Shown here piece after piece: positions 9,961-20,747 of a DNA stretch of 64,000 bases. The position numbers and the translations under genes are program-made. Below the pieces are notes generated by a model. That model had not been told where the DNA came from. It searched no databases and was given only the letters and a program-made list of their open reading frames with translations. The first letter of the stretch is position 1. Every line of letters starts with the position of its first letter. Origin of the DNA: Harmothoe impar (lineage: Eukaryota; Annelida; Polychaeta; Phyllodocida; Polynoidae). The stretch covers positions 20,958,404 to 21,022,403 of the forward strand of contig OX381707.1 of the NCBI GenBank assembly GCA_947462335.1. The letters run 5' to 3'.

Positions 9961-11690
9961 GTGCTGCGCGACAACAAATGAGAACGACAATTTGTGGCAT
10001 TATGCAGTTCATATATGTAAATAGACCAACACACGGGGTTAAATTGTGATTCATGCACAGTATTTCTGTGTGTGTCTGCCGGATAAGTCCTCCATACTGC
10101 AGAACTATATGAGCAAATCTGTCATATCTACAGCCTAAGGTGATAGAATGCAGACGCATGATTTGAACGGCAACTAACTTTCTCGCGACAAAACAAAACT
10201 GGAGTACCTGTCGTTGAAAAGATAATAATAATCAAAACCCATTTGAAGCATTGCTAACATCCGAGTATCAACATAATAACTACAGAAATTAACTTAAATG
10301 TATACATGTGGCTACAAGTATATATACTACACTAATGAAACTGTTCAATCTACATAGCGTTATCCTCATACTACACTGACTGCAACATTTTGAATTCAGA
10401 TAAAACCGGTTCCTCTGATTTACATAAAGTTTGCTGTATTACAATACAGAAAAACTAATCATACCAGGTAAACTAATTCAGGGTGCTGCCATTTTTCATT
10501 ACTCTAGTTATATCTTGAAATGTCAGCAATATGATGGAAAGGTGACCATATCTTTTAATGAAATACAATCCAACTCTATACAATAATTAAAGATCAATTT
10601 TCAATAATCGAGATCAGTAAATTGATGTAGATTTAGGCATAGAGTCCTGGATGGTAGAATTTAACAACGGTACAAAATAATAATCAATTGGATAATTAGT
10701 TTTAAAGTTTTGAATTGTAGCATGATTTTCACTTCACTTAATAATACAAATGTTATTATCTTAATAAGAGTAGACCTGATACCTTTAGGTAACGCTACTT
10801 TCTACATCATTCATCACACTTATCATAGTAGCAATTTCTACAAAGGTCACTAAAAAGAAGAGAAGTAAGTATCCCAATATAATCAAAGACCTGCCTTGAC
10901 TTTTCTTTAACATACTTGAAGCTACACTAAATAGTATTAATGTTGGTGTACTTAATTAATCCTTTATCAAGTTATTCAATAGATAATACACAGTGAAACG
11001 CAATTGTATCTTTATATTGTGTTCTTTATACCTTGTTGTACAATAGTATAATAAGCATGTTATAACTTTTTAGTGGAGATGATTGATCAAATATCATTCT
11101 CTTTCCCATTAACTTTCATATAACTAATTAGGGTGAGGATGTTCTGGTAAAAGATACAATTCGCGGGTTGCAATTCCCTACAAGCTCCCTGCTAAATTAA
11201 CCGCTGAAAACTTGCGTCCAACATTTTATAATTTAGAGTGTAACTGACAGCGCGATTCATCTCAGTTTCTAATACCAATTTATACAATAGAGGCTTGGTC
11301 GTGCGAGGAGTTAGAGGGGCGGGGAAAACCAAGACTGGCTATCTAATCTATCAGTGCATAGGTCTGAACACACGTTAGGTCTATAGGGCGTCGGGGCAAG
11401 GACATTAGTATACATCATATCAAAAAAACTTTACCATGTTTCTTCGTGCATACTATAGGGATGATGGAATGGATTAATTGACCAAATATTCTGTATGCGT
11501 TTCTGTAGAAACAACAGCTGTGAGTCCAGACGCGCAAGAGTTTCTCACACAGATCGTCAGATCTGCAAAGGTTGTGTTGTCTTTGTCGTTGTGAGTTGTC
11601 GTGATGGGCCCCCTTGTCGCGCTGTCTTGTGGGCGTCCCTGTTGTCTCGTCAGAGGCGGGCTGGTACTACTGTTATTGCCAGGCAGGAGT
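9961..11690. other. Spacer between IRF and zinc-finger genes, no gene seen
   Basis: AT-rich. One short motif is noteworthy: near 10845-10866, GGTCACTAAAAAGAAGAGAA is followed by a perfect donor GTAAGTAT. It resembles the basic linker of the candidate IRF exon at 5287 (VTKMN versus VTKKKR). The acceptor side (tttctacaaag) is weak, so I do not call an exon. Confidence 0.4.
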
Positions 11691-12551
11691 CTATGCAGTG
11701 AGTTCTACATCACAATTGAGATCGATGCCCACATTGTGTGAGTGGATCTCATGGTCTGTGAGGTCGGCAGAGTCTTGGAATTCCTCCCCACATTCGCCGC
11801 ACGCGACTTCCCCACCAGCGTCCTCCCGACCCACATTATGGTGCCGACCGTTCTCGTTGCCTCCGTTGTTGTGACCATCTTTATTGTAGGGTTTGCTCCG
11901 CCTTTCCCGACGTCTGTTATTGGGGTTATGACGCTGATAAAAGCCCCCCATCCCCCCGCCACCCGAGTACATGTACTGGCCCATGATGGGCAGAGACATC
12001 AATGAGGGAATCCCTGCCTTGCCTAAGTCCACCTCCATGAGTGGTTTAATCTTGCCATCCCCAGGCTCTGATGTGCTCTCTACTATAGGTGCCTGCTGCT
12101 GCTGTTGTTCGTCGGGGTCTGACAGGTAATCCTGCTCGTGAGTCATCATATCCCCGCAGCCCGGAGTGGGCAGTAGGGCGGCTGGTGTAGCCGACCCGCC
12201 GGTCCACGCGGGCGGCGTCGGGCTGATACCACCGAAGTTGTTGGCCTGATAGCCCGGCGGCTCCGGGGGGAGCGAGAGCAGGGGTCGGACTGTGGGTGCG
12301 ATCTCCAGCAGCGGTTTGATTTTTGGAGCGTTGCTGGCAGAACTATCAGAATCCACCTGCGGCTGTTCTGCTTCCTCTGCCTCCTCTTTTACTACTCCTT
12401 CGGTGCCAGCAACCGCAGAATCAACGAGCGCCTGCGCATCATCCCCGGACAAGCGGTGAATCCGCCATAAGTGACGCTTGAGGGATGAGGGGCCGCCATA
12501 GACTTGGGTACACTTTGGGCACTTGATGGAGCTAGTGTCCTCCGCAGGAGC
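11691..12551 (-). CDS. C2H2 zinc-finger protein, exon 2 (main coding exon, contains stop)
   Basis: The exon opens at acceptor ttactgcag (12557-12552) in phase 0 and runs 286 codons to TAG. It carries two separated C2H2 fingers. Finger 1 is near the start (CPKC, 12 residues, then H-x4-H in HLWRIH). Finger 2 is near the C-terminus (CGEC, 12 residues, then HEIHSH). Between them are an acidic segment, a duplicated motif KIKPLLE / KIKPLME each followed by a (P)SL(M)SLP-like stretch, a Gln run (DEQQQQQ), and an RRRERRSKPYNK basic patch that could be a nuclear signal. Most likely a nuclear DNA- or RNA-binding protein; I cannot name the family. Joined to 13209-13286 it gives a 312-aa protein that looks complete. 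Confidence 0.75.
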   Translation of the reverse strand, partial: APAEDTSSIKCPKCTQVYGGPSSLKRHLWRIHRLSGDDAQALVDSAVAGTEGVVKEEAEEAEQPQVDSDSSASNAPKIKPLLEIAPTVRPLLSLPPEPPGYQANNFGGISPTPPAWTGGSATPAALLPTPGCGDMMTHEQDYLSDPDEQQQQQAPIVESTSEPGDGKIKPLMEVDLGKAGIPSLMSLPIMGQYMYSGGGGMGGFYQRHNPNNRRRERRSKPYNKDGHNNGGNENGRHHNVGREDAGGEVACGECGEEFQDSADLTDHEIHSHNVGIDLNCDVELTA

Positions 12552-12597
12552 CTGCAGTAAACACATACAACCGTTATAATCAATAGGGATGTAAGTC

Positions 12598-12905
12598 AGG
12601 ACAGGTGGAAAAGCAGGAAGTCGCACCAGGCCCTCCCGGCCAGCAGAACAGTATAGGAAGGCAACAGCCAGTACTCCTGTGGCCCTCCCCGCCTCCCCTG
12701 CAGTCCCTCCCGGTCAGCAGAGCACCCCCAAGACGGTCTCTTAGACCCTCCTGGAATGTTCCCAGTGACTCAGTGGGAAGATTCCAGGAGGGTGTAAGAG
12801 ACCGCCCGGGGGCGCTCTGCTGGCCGGGAGGGCCTGCAGGGGAGGCGGGGATGGCGTCAGGGGGACACTGACCTGTCCTGGAAGTGTTCTGCTGGCAGGG
12901 AGAGG
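12598..12905. repeat. GC-rich foldback in the zinc-finger gene intron
   Basis: The inner arms CCCCGCCTCCCCTGCAG (12687 on) and CCTGCAGGGGAGGCGGGG (to 12850) pair across a centre at GTGACTCAGTG (about 12768). An outer pair, CTCCCGGCCAGCAGAACA and TGTTCTGCTGGCAGGGAG, extends the symmetry to about 300 bp. No coding function is proposed. Confidence 0.7.
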
Positions 12906-13208
12906 CTGGGAGGGCCTAGGATTATGGGATGGGGTAGAAACAGAACTTTTTCTCAATGCTGGCACAACCAAGTACAGAAATATAGAAAAGCTTCATGAAA
13001 GTGAGATTCCAGGAATTCCTGGAATTCCAGGAAGACTTACATCCCTGAATCAATACCAGCCGTTATACTGAATATTATGGTGAATACAACCATTTCAAAT
13101 GTAGTTAATACTAATACGCGAGTTACGCTTATACACAAGAATTCATGGTACATATATATTTGGAGAAGCTAGGAATACAAATTACACATAATATATTTTA
13201 AGTCTCAC

Positions 13209-13286
13209 CTCTCCCTCCTGCTGTTCAGTGCCCTCAGTCTCCTGCTCCGCCTCCTGCTTAATCTGGTCGGTCTGCGTGTCTCCCAT
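13209..13286 (-). CDS. C2H2 zinc-finger protein, exon 1 (start codon)
   Basis: On the minus strand ATG (13286-13284) follows gttaaca and opens a 26-codon, Glu/Gln-rich acidic frame (MGDTQTDQIKQEAEQE). The frame ends GGAGAG|gtgaga, a strong donor in phase 0. It joins in frame to the acceptor at 12551, across a 657-bp intron. The hydrophilic acidic N-terminus fits a nuclear protein. No upstream in-frame exon was seen. Confidence 0.7.
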
Positions 13287-13815
13287 TGTTAACTCTAGGT
13301 TTGCACTTTGCGTTAATCGCCAACTGAAATGTTATAGCGATTCAGTCCGGACTCCAATTTGAAGTCAATGCCTGCCTCCCAAATTCTTCTGAAAGATTCA
13401 ACAAAGTAGCAAGTTTAAAGAGTGATCATTTATAAACAACGAGGGGGGGGGGGGTCGGCAAAATGATTTGGACCCCTTGACCAGGGGTAGGGGTGTAAAC
13501 AATTTGGACCCCTTTTTTTGGGGAGGGGGGGGGCATGCATAAAAATATTCCACCTGTTTTGAGCCAAAAAGCCAGCACGTTACTATGCTTCAAAGAATCC
13601 CACGCGCGAACCAATTTTCGACCCCAAGCAGGGGGGGGGGGGGGGGGAGAGAACAAATTTTGACAGTTTTTTTTCCATCTCACAATACTGGGGTATTCAT
13701 ATATCAAATTTACACAAAACTCACTTACCGGTAGTTCTCAATGATATTAAGGGAGTGCTCACTTTTAACGAGTGGGGTGGGGCTGTCGGTGAGGCGGGAG
13801 AGGGGAACTTTGATT
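13287..13815. other. Zinc-finger gene 5' flank with G-runs
   Basis: Probable promoter and 5' UTR side of the minus-strand zinc-finger gene; no TATA box recognised. It contains long G-runs (about 13442 and 13630) that make open frames unreliable. A TTAAGGGAGTGCTCAC motif at 13748 resembles the end of the MITE at 40559. Confidence 0.4.
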
Positions 13816-13974
13816 ACCGTAAATTCCCGCGTATAACCCGCACATACTTTAGTACTGTTCTATAAAAATAAAAACCCTCGTATAACCCGCACCCTATATA
13901 GGCATGTTTGGTATCAAATGAAAGCTGTGTTTGGTTCGCGTACAACCCGCGGGTAGTACGCGGGAATTTACAGT
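13816..13974. mobile_element. Small MITE with ACCGTAAATTCCCGCG ends
   Basis: ACCGTAAATTCCCGCGTA at the left and TACGCGGGAATTTACAGT at the right are inverted. Inside are repeated TATAACCCGCAC motifs. A related motif series (CGCGTATAAGCC) appears at 53390-53470. Confidence 0.65.
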
Positions 13975-16552
13975 AGTGTTGGGGAGTCACAAACGTTTCA
14001 CCTTTTTTTCAGCCAAAAAGTCTACATAAATTCCCCCTCCGCACCCCTTTGGACCTGTCCTATAGCCCAGCCTCCACGTTGTTACTTCCACACACTTGAA
14101 CATAAGGACTGACTGAGGTGGACTACTTTGGGGCAACATAAATCACAGTATCGGGGACTGTAATGATGAGGGCATGATGGAGTAGGATAGCTTCAATAGG
14201 AGCCTTCCATAAAACCAATGGACATACTAGAATCGTAAAAGGCGAAAAACCATGAGAGGCCTTGTGGTTGGCTGCTGTGTTGGCAGCTGATGCCCATATG
14301 CACGGGCCCGGGCCTGCACGCTGGTGAGCTGTATGTGATCGCTCCTCACTGGACCTCAGGCTCAGTGAACCGTGTCTGTGATATCAAAGGTGTGGCTGGC
14401 GCTGTATATGACCCTAGGTAGGCATATGACCAGGCAAATGAGAGAACACTTGCTATCCATCAAAAAGAGTAGGGGATGTGTCCCAGCAGCTATTTTCTCC
14501 CTTATCCCATAGATACAAACATTGTGGTTACCGGTATTCATGGATGCAATCACGGTTGTTTACTACTAGTGCTTAGTGTATTATTAAATTATTAATATAA
14601 TTGTAGAGATGGGCATCCAAATATTTGATTTTGGGCAAGCTTATCGGAAATCATACCACATGAAAGCTGGAATCTTTGCCAACAGAATGTTCTTTAAATA
14701 AATAAAATGCAGTAAGTAGAAGCAAAGCTATGAATTTTTGAAATAGAAAAGTTTGGAGTAATTTTCTGCCATCACTTTCTGGGCCTTATCAGCAGAGTGC
14801 GGGTAAATTAGGTCAATCCACAGCCCACTGACTACACACACTGAATGGGGCATTTTTTACCTTACCACTGATTACTTTTGAACAAATAATGATACAGAGA
14901 AGCCAGTCACATCAGCTTAAAGCAAACAGTTGGGTGGTTCTGTGGATATATTTTTATGGTGATTTGACAATGGAAAGTTTTTCATATCTTGATGGAAAGT
15001 CCAAATTTCTTGTCGCAGAATAAAATCAGCAGAGCTGAATTTTTCCAATTTAATGCAAAACATGCTCTCACTCTATGGCTTGGTGCTCCTTCGTGCTAAT
15101 AGATAGGTGAAAACTAATTGTAGATTCTTAGAGAGGACAAAATTGTGGACATTTTGATGGAGGTTTAAGGGGGTAAGAGAAATTTTTTCAATTTAAAAAA
15201 TTGCTAAAGAAATTGGAAATAGGGGGGGGCGGGAGTCAAAATTTTCAGAATTTTTTTTTTTACCATAATCACTAAAGTTCACATTTTTAGAGTCATATAA
15301 TGGCTTCATGGGTGTCATTTAGTAAAGGAGTGAGGATATTACAACTGTCAATGAAAACTAAGGTCGAGCCAGAACCTCAGAATTTTTCTATAAATCACCC
15401 ATACGTTTGCCCACTTATTTGAAAAAGTGTGTACCCCACAGAGAAATCATTGACATAATCAGAATCCCTGACCTCTTTTGCATAACATACTGAAATTTCA
15501 TAAAATTCCATGGAGGGAATATCCCAGAAACAGCATTTTGAAAGTGGCCCATTTACTATGGTGACAGATATGCAGGCGCTGTGTGAGGCCAGGCCGTGCC
15601 CATCTCTAATAATTGGACAAAATAAGCTGAATTGATTATGTAACTGCTGAACAGTTGGTCATAGTTGTTCACCAGGGAGATAATACGTGGAGAACAACTG
15701 GTATAGATGACTCTGTAAACCTTCCTGGAAATAAAAACCTTTTAAAAATTGAAACTGAATATATGACATGCATCATTCTAAAATATCTAGATCCAAAACA
15801 AGCAAGAAGCTTTACCTTGTGAACGTCTGGATTGCCTCAAAAGGCCCCACCAAACATTTAACTACTTAAACAATCGAACAAACAAAGCCTAGGCCTAGGG
15901 TACAATATACAAGCTACGTACGCTAGGCCGACTCCTATACTGTGCACAATAGACTTAGCAATTGGCTCTGCACTGCAAATCTGTTGTCTGGGATCTGGTT
16001 CAAGTGGTTGTGTATTGAGTGGGTCAACAATGAAAATATACATCTGGAGATATATTTAAACCACAGAACTTGGCGATTGTACAAGAATTAACAGAAACAA
16101 TACACACGTTGGCCAAAATATTCATGAATTATGCTTTATGAGTAAACAATCGCCGATAGAGAAATCGAGAAGCAGTATTCCAGACGATAGCGTAACCATA
16201 AACGGCATTTCAACCTATTATCGCTCGCGGATGCGGCACAAATTAATCGACAAAATGCGGCATTCTGGTATAAGATATGCACCTATATGTACTTCAGAAT
16301 GGTGAACAACACCCTTATGATACATTATAAAGGAGATTGGGTTAACAGGAGGGATATAACAGCGAATTTAAGGTACAAAACTAGCACTAAATATGACCTA
16401 CCGGTGCGTGCGGACACAGCGCTTGACTCTACTGACGCCTGGTGGCTTGTTCACCAACTAAATTAGTTTTCTCGCGACTCGCCTGATGTCGCGCAGAAGG
16501 AAATTCGAGGGAATTCCCGCTCTGAATATCGGCGGCAGGGTGGCTGCAGTTG
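13975..16552. other. Spacer, no gene seen
   Basis: Low coding potential on both strands. Near 14283-14330 (GCACGGGCCCGGGCCTGCACG) and 15570-15605 (GAGGCCAGGCCGTGCCC) GC-rich patches in opposite orientation suggest an old ~1.3-kb insertion, but its ends are not clear. Confidence 0.35.
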
Positions 16553-17540
16553 GCAGCTCGACCGTTAGACGCCTGAGACGTTACCCCAGGTACACAAGCC
16601 ACAGGCTACCTCAGGTACACAATAAAATATCAGCCAATCAGGATTCACCTGCTGCTGCAGCAGCAGATCCTCCTGCTATGTTGGGTTTGTTAGGCTGTGC
16701 TGTGTACCTGAGGTACAGTAGACTACTACAATGTAGTGGGCCTGATTGAGTAATTACACTAAGTTACGCAAACCACAACTCAAGTATTCATTCTGTACCT
16801 CAGGTACACAGTGGGCATCCTAGCTACTGTACCTCAGGTACACAGTGGTCACCTATGTAGTGTTTGACCAGCGCGGGAAACCCGCACCCTGCCCTCTGTA
16901 CATGTATGACGGAACTAGGTTGGAGAACTCTCCAACAATGAGGGTAATAAAGGAACACTGCCACGACGGACAATATGGGCGGCTAGACCGCGTACGTGAT
17001 GACTCTGTGTTGCTTTCTTCATACACCACAACCTAGCGTACCTCAGGTACACAGTGGGCATGCTACCTACTCTACCTCATGTACACAGTAGTTGTACTGT
17101 ACCTCAGGTACACAGTGTCCTTCTGTACCACAGGTACACAGTGATCATTCTATGTGTAGGCCTACCTGAGGTACACATTCTAACCCTACTGTACACGTCC
17201 CTACTGTACCCCAGGTACACATCCACCCTAGGACCTATACTACACATTGTGTTTTCTCTTCTAGAAATGTAATTGCAAGGAATGCTCTAGTATGACATAC
17301 TGTGTACCTGGGGTACAGAAGGATGTGTACCTGGAGTACAGAAGGATGGTCATTGTCTACCTGGCGTACAGAAGTCTAGTCTACCGCAGGTACACAGCAG
17401 CCAACATGTGAGAAACACAACAGATCCATCTGCTGCAGCAGAAGGTCGATTCTGATTGGCTGATTATCTCCTGCTTACCTGAGGTAGCCTGTGGCTTGTG
17501 TACCTGAGGTAACGTCTCAGGCGTCTAACGGTCGAGCTGC
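16553..17540. mobile_element. Foldback transposon packed with TACCTCAGGTAC palindromes
   Basis: The arms are inverted for about 140 bp. The left begins GCAGCTCGACCGTTAGACGC (16553); the right ends GCGTCTAACGGTCGAGCTGC (17540). Both arms contain the CTGCTGCAGCAG block and an AGCCAATCAG / CTGATTGGCT pair. Between them are about fifteen copies of the self-complementary core GTACCTGAGGTAC, most followed by ACAGT. No transposase is present. The flanks show no obvious target duplication. Confidence 0.8.
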
Positions 17541-17658
17541 GACTAGCAGCGCAGCATCCAACTCAACAAACTATCTGTGACAGGGCCACATCAGATCGGA
17601 CCGCATCGCCGAGTTCAGATTTAATAGATGAATTAGGTGTGACGTAATGGCAGGGTGT

Positions 17659-17980
17659 AGGGGTAGCCCCTACTCTCGTTCCCAAATCCTTCCGAAGGAA
17701 AGCTCTGGTGCCAAATGTTGGGATTTTGCTGGGTCTATGCAACCCCTGCTGGTAGCTTGGAACCAGCGAACAGGAACAGGAAATGGAACCAGAAATGCTG
17801 ATGGTAAATCTACCTAAAACTACCATCAAACATTCTAGTTCCATTTCCTGTTCCTGTTCGCTGGTTCCAGCCTACCAGCAGGGGTTGCCCAGACCCAACA
17901 AAATCCAAAGTTCAAGGTCATTTGGCTGTCCCCAGAGCCTTCCTTCGGAAGGATTTGGGAACGAGAGTAGGGTAGCCCCT
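17659..17980. mobile_element. Foldback/MITE with long arms (AGGGGTAGCCCC ends)
   Basis: Left-arm blocks ACTCTCGTTCCCAAATCCTT, CAACCCCTGCTGGTAG and GGAACCAGCGAACAGGAACA are mirrored by TGTTCCTGTTCGCTGGTTCC, CTACCAGCAGGGGTTG and AAGGATTTGGGAACGAGAGT. The centre is near 17800-17815. The arms pair over most of the 320-bp length. Confidence 0.8.
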
Positions 17981-18229
17981 AGCTGTGTGGCTAGGGCCTG
18001 TATCGCGGACGCCGAGGTTGAAAGCTCAATTAGGGTAGCCCCCTAAATTCGACACGGCGACATGGCCTTTCCTTAAAACGACATGCGACATGGGACCTTA
18101 CATGTGATATGACAGGGGACATGGCCATTTCTTTAAATCAACATGGAACAGGAGTATCATCAGGCCCGTATCCAGAGTTTCCTGTGGGGTGGGGACCTTG
18201 ACCAGGAAAGTGGACCAATTTTGAGAATC

Positions 18230-18740
18230 TGCATGGTCGCAAGCGAAGCGCAGTGAAGTTGCAAGCGAAGGGCAGCAAAGTCGCAAGCGAAGCGCAGCGA
18301 CCTCCCTAGGGGGGTCTGGGGGCATTTGAAATCAAGAAGGCAAATGGTGCATTCTGGTGGATTCTGAGTGCTAAGATCCGGGGGGGGCACTTGAATTTTT
18401 TTTGACACAGGTGTGCGGCTTGACCTTCACCACCCCTTACCCTTGTTATGGCGATTTTTACCTCAAAATGTTACCCTTGTTATGGCATTTTCGGCCAAAA
18501 GCTCCTAGGTTTGGGGGAAAAAGTAATAAAAAAGACCATGTTTAGTAAAATCTCCTCGAAAAATTTACTCTTGTGCAAATTCTTTTGCAAGAAAATGTGA
18601 TGTTTTAGTGAAAAATGGGAAATTTTGGTAAAATCTCGGACATTTTCTTGAAAAGTAGACCCTTGTCATGGGGATTTTCATGAAACTGGACCCTTGTTAT
18701 GGCAAATTTTCATGAAACTGGACCCTTGTCATGGGGAATT
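18230..18740. repeat. Low-order tandem repeats
   Basis: 18237-18303 repeats GCAAGCGAAG with GCGCAGCGA variants. 18425-18740 repeats ACCCTTGTTATGGCGATTTT-type units several times, with TTTCATGAAACTGG in the later ones. No gene is present. Confidence 0.6.
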
Positions 18741-19000
18741 TTGTAGAAAAAGTAGCCTTGCCAGCCGCACACATGTGTATACAAAATATACTAAGTGACC
18801 CCCCCGGGGCTAAGATTGAACTAATTTGCAGCCATAAATCAGAGGCAAATCAAGGTTTTTCAGTAAGGGGGAGGCTACCTTCATCATATCCATTCTCCTC
18901 CTCCTATATTGATTTTCTCTCCCTCAAGGTATTTCTCTTCTCCATGCCTCCCCCGATCCTCACCTTCCCATCTCACATCTACAGCCTCCCTCACAAATTC

Positions 19001-19523
19001 CCCCAGGGGGGGGGCACTCCCTGTATGATCTATAGTAACCATTTGCGTACACAAAATCCCGGGAAAGGGGTGCCTTTTGGGCCCCACTGGCGGGTCCGGC
19101 CGAACCCACCATTAGGGGTCTTTTTTGGGCCATTTTTTGGCAAAAGGTGTATGTTTTTAGGCCAAGAATATCCAACCAAAAAGTCCAAAAAATCCTGTTA
19201 AAAGGGGTATATTTTTCCTGGAATTTGGCCCAAATTTAGGGTGGTATCCCACCAAAAGGGGTCCAATTTTGGCCATTTTATGTGGGTATCCCACTAAAAG
19301 GGTTCCAATTTTGGCCATTTTAAAGTATCCCTTCAAAAGGGGTCGATTTTGGCCAATTCAGGCTGGTGTCCCACTAAAAGGGGGCTGTTTTTCACATGTT
19401 AGGGGGTAATCCCGCCAAAAGGGGGGTGTTTTGGTGGATTTTTGTCCCGGTAAAAGGGGTCCTAATTCAGGGTAATGTATACACATGGTATCCATAAATA
19501 CGAGAGTGCCCCCCCCCCCCCGG
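19001..19523. mobile_element. MITE with GGGGGGGGCACTCCCT termini and internal tandem repeats
   Basis: The left end is CAGGGGGGGGGCACTCCCTG and the right end GAGAGTGCCCCCCC, with subterminal TATAGTAACCATTTGCGTA and TACACATGGTATCCATA inverted. Internal 19200-19450 repeats GGTATCCCACCAAAAGGGG-type units. It belongs to the same family as 3437-3878. Confidence 0.65.
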
Positions 19524-19913
19524 CAAATTCCCTCATGTTTCCTTCCCCTGCCACTGGTTCCATTTTCTCTGTTTTCCCATTCCCCTCACTGAAAACACAT
19601 ACACAGAAAACTATGAAGTCCCCAAGGTCCTCTCATTGAGTCCACATGCTACATATTGTATGCTAGAGATTGAGCCCCTACACTGATAAAATGAAGGGAT
19701 CCAAACTTGTCAAAAGGTTGTCTTATAAGAAGAGTTTAGGGTCTTTAAAGTGACGGTCATAAAATAAACAAGTTAAAGGTTGTAAATTTGATGAACTGTC
19801 CGGTTACCATCCCACAAGACAAGACTAGGGTCATCTAACTGACAATGTTAGCCCAGGCAGTGGCCCACTCCAAGTGACAAGTCTAAGGTCGTCAAATTGA
19901 CAACCCAGAATAG

Positions 19914-20133
19914 TTAACCCTTTCTTGGCTGTAAACTGCTTTAAATGTGCTTGAATCCTTTTGTCAGCATGATGCATGAATGTAGCCCTGGTGAGTCTCT
20001 TCGCCAAGCCTGCATTCATGCACCTTTGGAAATGAATCAACAGTTGGGCGAGTACACTTGGCAAGGCTGAATTCATGTATTATGATCACATAGAGCATAG
20101 CACCTTAAAGCACTATGCACCCCTTAGAGGGTT
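19914..20133. mobile_element. CCCTTTAAGG-family MITE
   Basis: It runs from GTTAACCCTTTCTTGGCTG to CCCCTTAGAGGGTTAACC and contains GGCATGATGCATGAATG-like inner arms (CAGCATGATGCATGAATG). It ends about 100 bp before the Polinton-type insertion. Confidence 0.6.
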
Positions 20134-20233
20134 AACCTGTGCGCTATAACCTCTACTTCACTGCAGGTGGAGCTAACTGGGTTCTGCCTAGGCATAATTG
20201 TTGTCCATGTCTGTCTATATTTCTGAGGTTTAT

Positions 20234-20239
20234 AATAGC
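20234..20239. other. Left target-site duplication AATAGC of the Polinton-type element
   Basis: AATAGC directly precedes the element terminus AGTAGTATAG and is repeated exactly after the right terminus at 30748-30753. A 6-bp duplication is the size expected for Polinton integration. Confidence 0.9.
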
Positions 20240-20658
20240 AGTAGTATAGTATGTATCGGAACGGGACTATAGTTAAGTACTGTTTATTACTCAATCGACA
20301 TGCAGCCAATCAGAGGCCTCCATTTGGTCACGTGACCCGTTGCCATGGTAACGTGACCTACTTAGGGCTCTCAGCCAATCAGAAGCCAGCATTCTGGGTG
20401 ACCTACTGACCTACTTAGAAGCTCTCAGCCAATGAGAGGCTGGCATTCTGGTAACTATGGTAACGTGACCTACTTACGTCACGTGACCTACTTAGGCTCA
20501 GCCAATCAGAAGCCGGCATTCTGGTAACTAGGGTAACGTGACCTACTTAGGGTTTGTTTGTAAACAACACCACGTGGCTCTCTTGTTTGTAAACAACACC
20601 ACGTGACACGTGACTGTTTGTAAACAAACAACGTATATATAGAAAAAAACACAACAAG
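20240..20658 (+). repeat. Left terminal inverted repeat of the Polinton-type element
   Basis: The outer 393 bp (to about 20632) match the inverse of the right end with four substitutions. An inner 26 bp (TATATATAGAAA..ACACAACAAG) matches with indels. It contains four degenerate units of AGCCAATCAG...GGCATTCTGG...GTAACGTGACCTACTTAG, several CACGTG boxes, and three TGTTTGTAAACAA palindromes. An AATAAA faces outward (TTTATT at 20283-20288), and a TATATATAG faces inward at about 20634. Confidence 0.9.
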
Positions 20659-20747
20659 TTCCATCTTATGTTAAAATTATATTTTCGAATAAAAAAGCAC
20701 ATCTGTAACAGCGTCTATGTGTAACTACGCGCGTTCTCATTCAAACA

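Noticed and set aside
10839..10866. Possible further IRF exon ending in a perfect GTAAGTAT donor
   Set aside because: The acceptor is weak and the exon would be under 30 bp. Only a similarity in the basic linker supports it.
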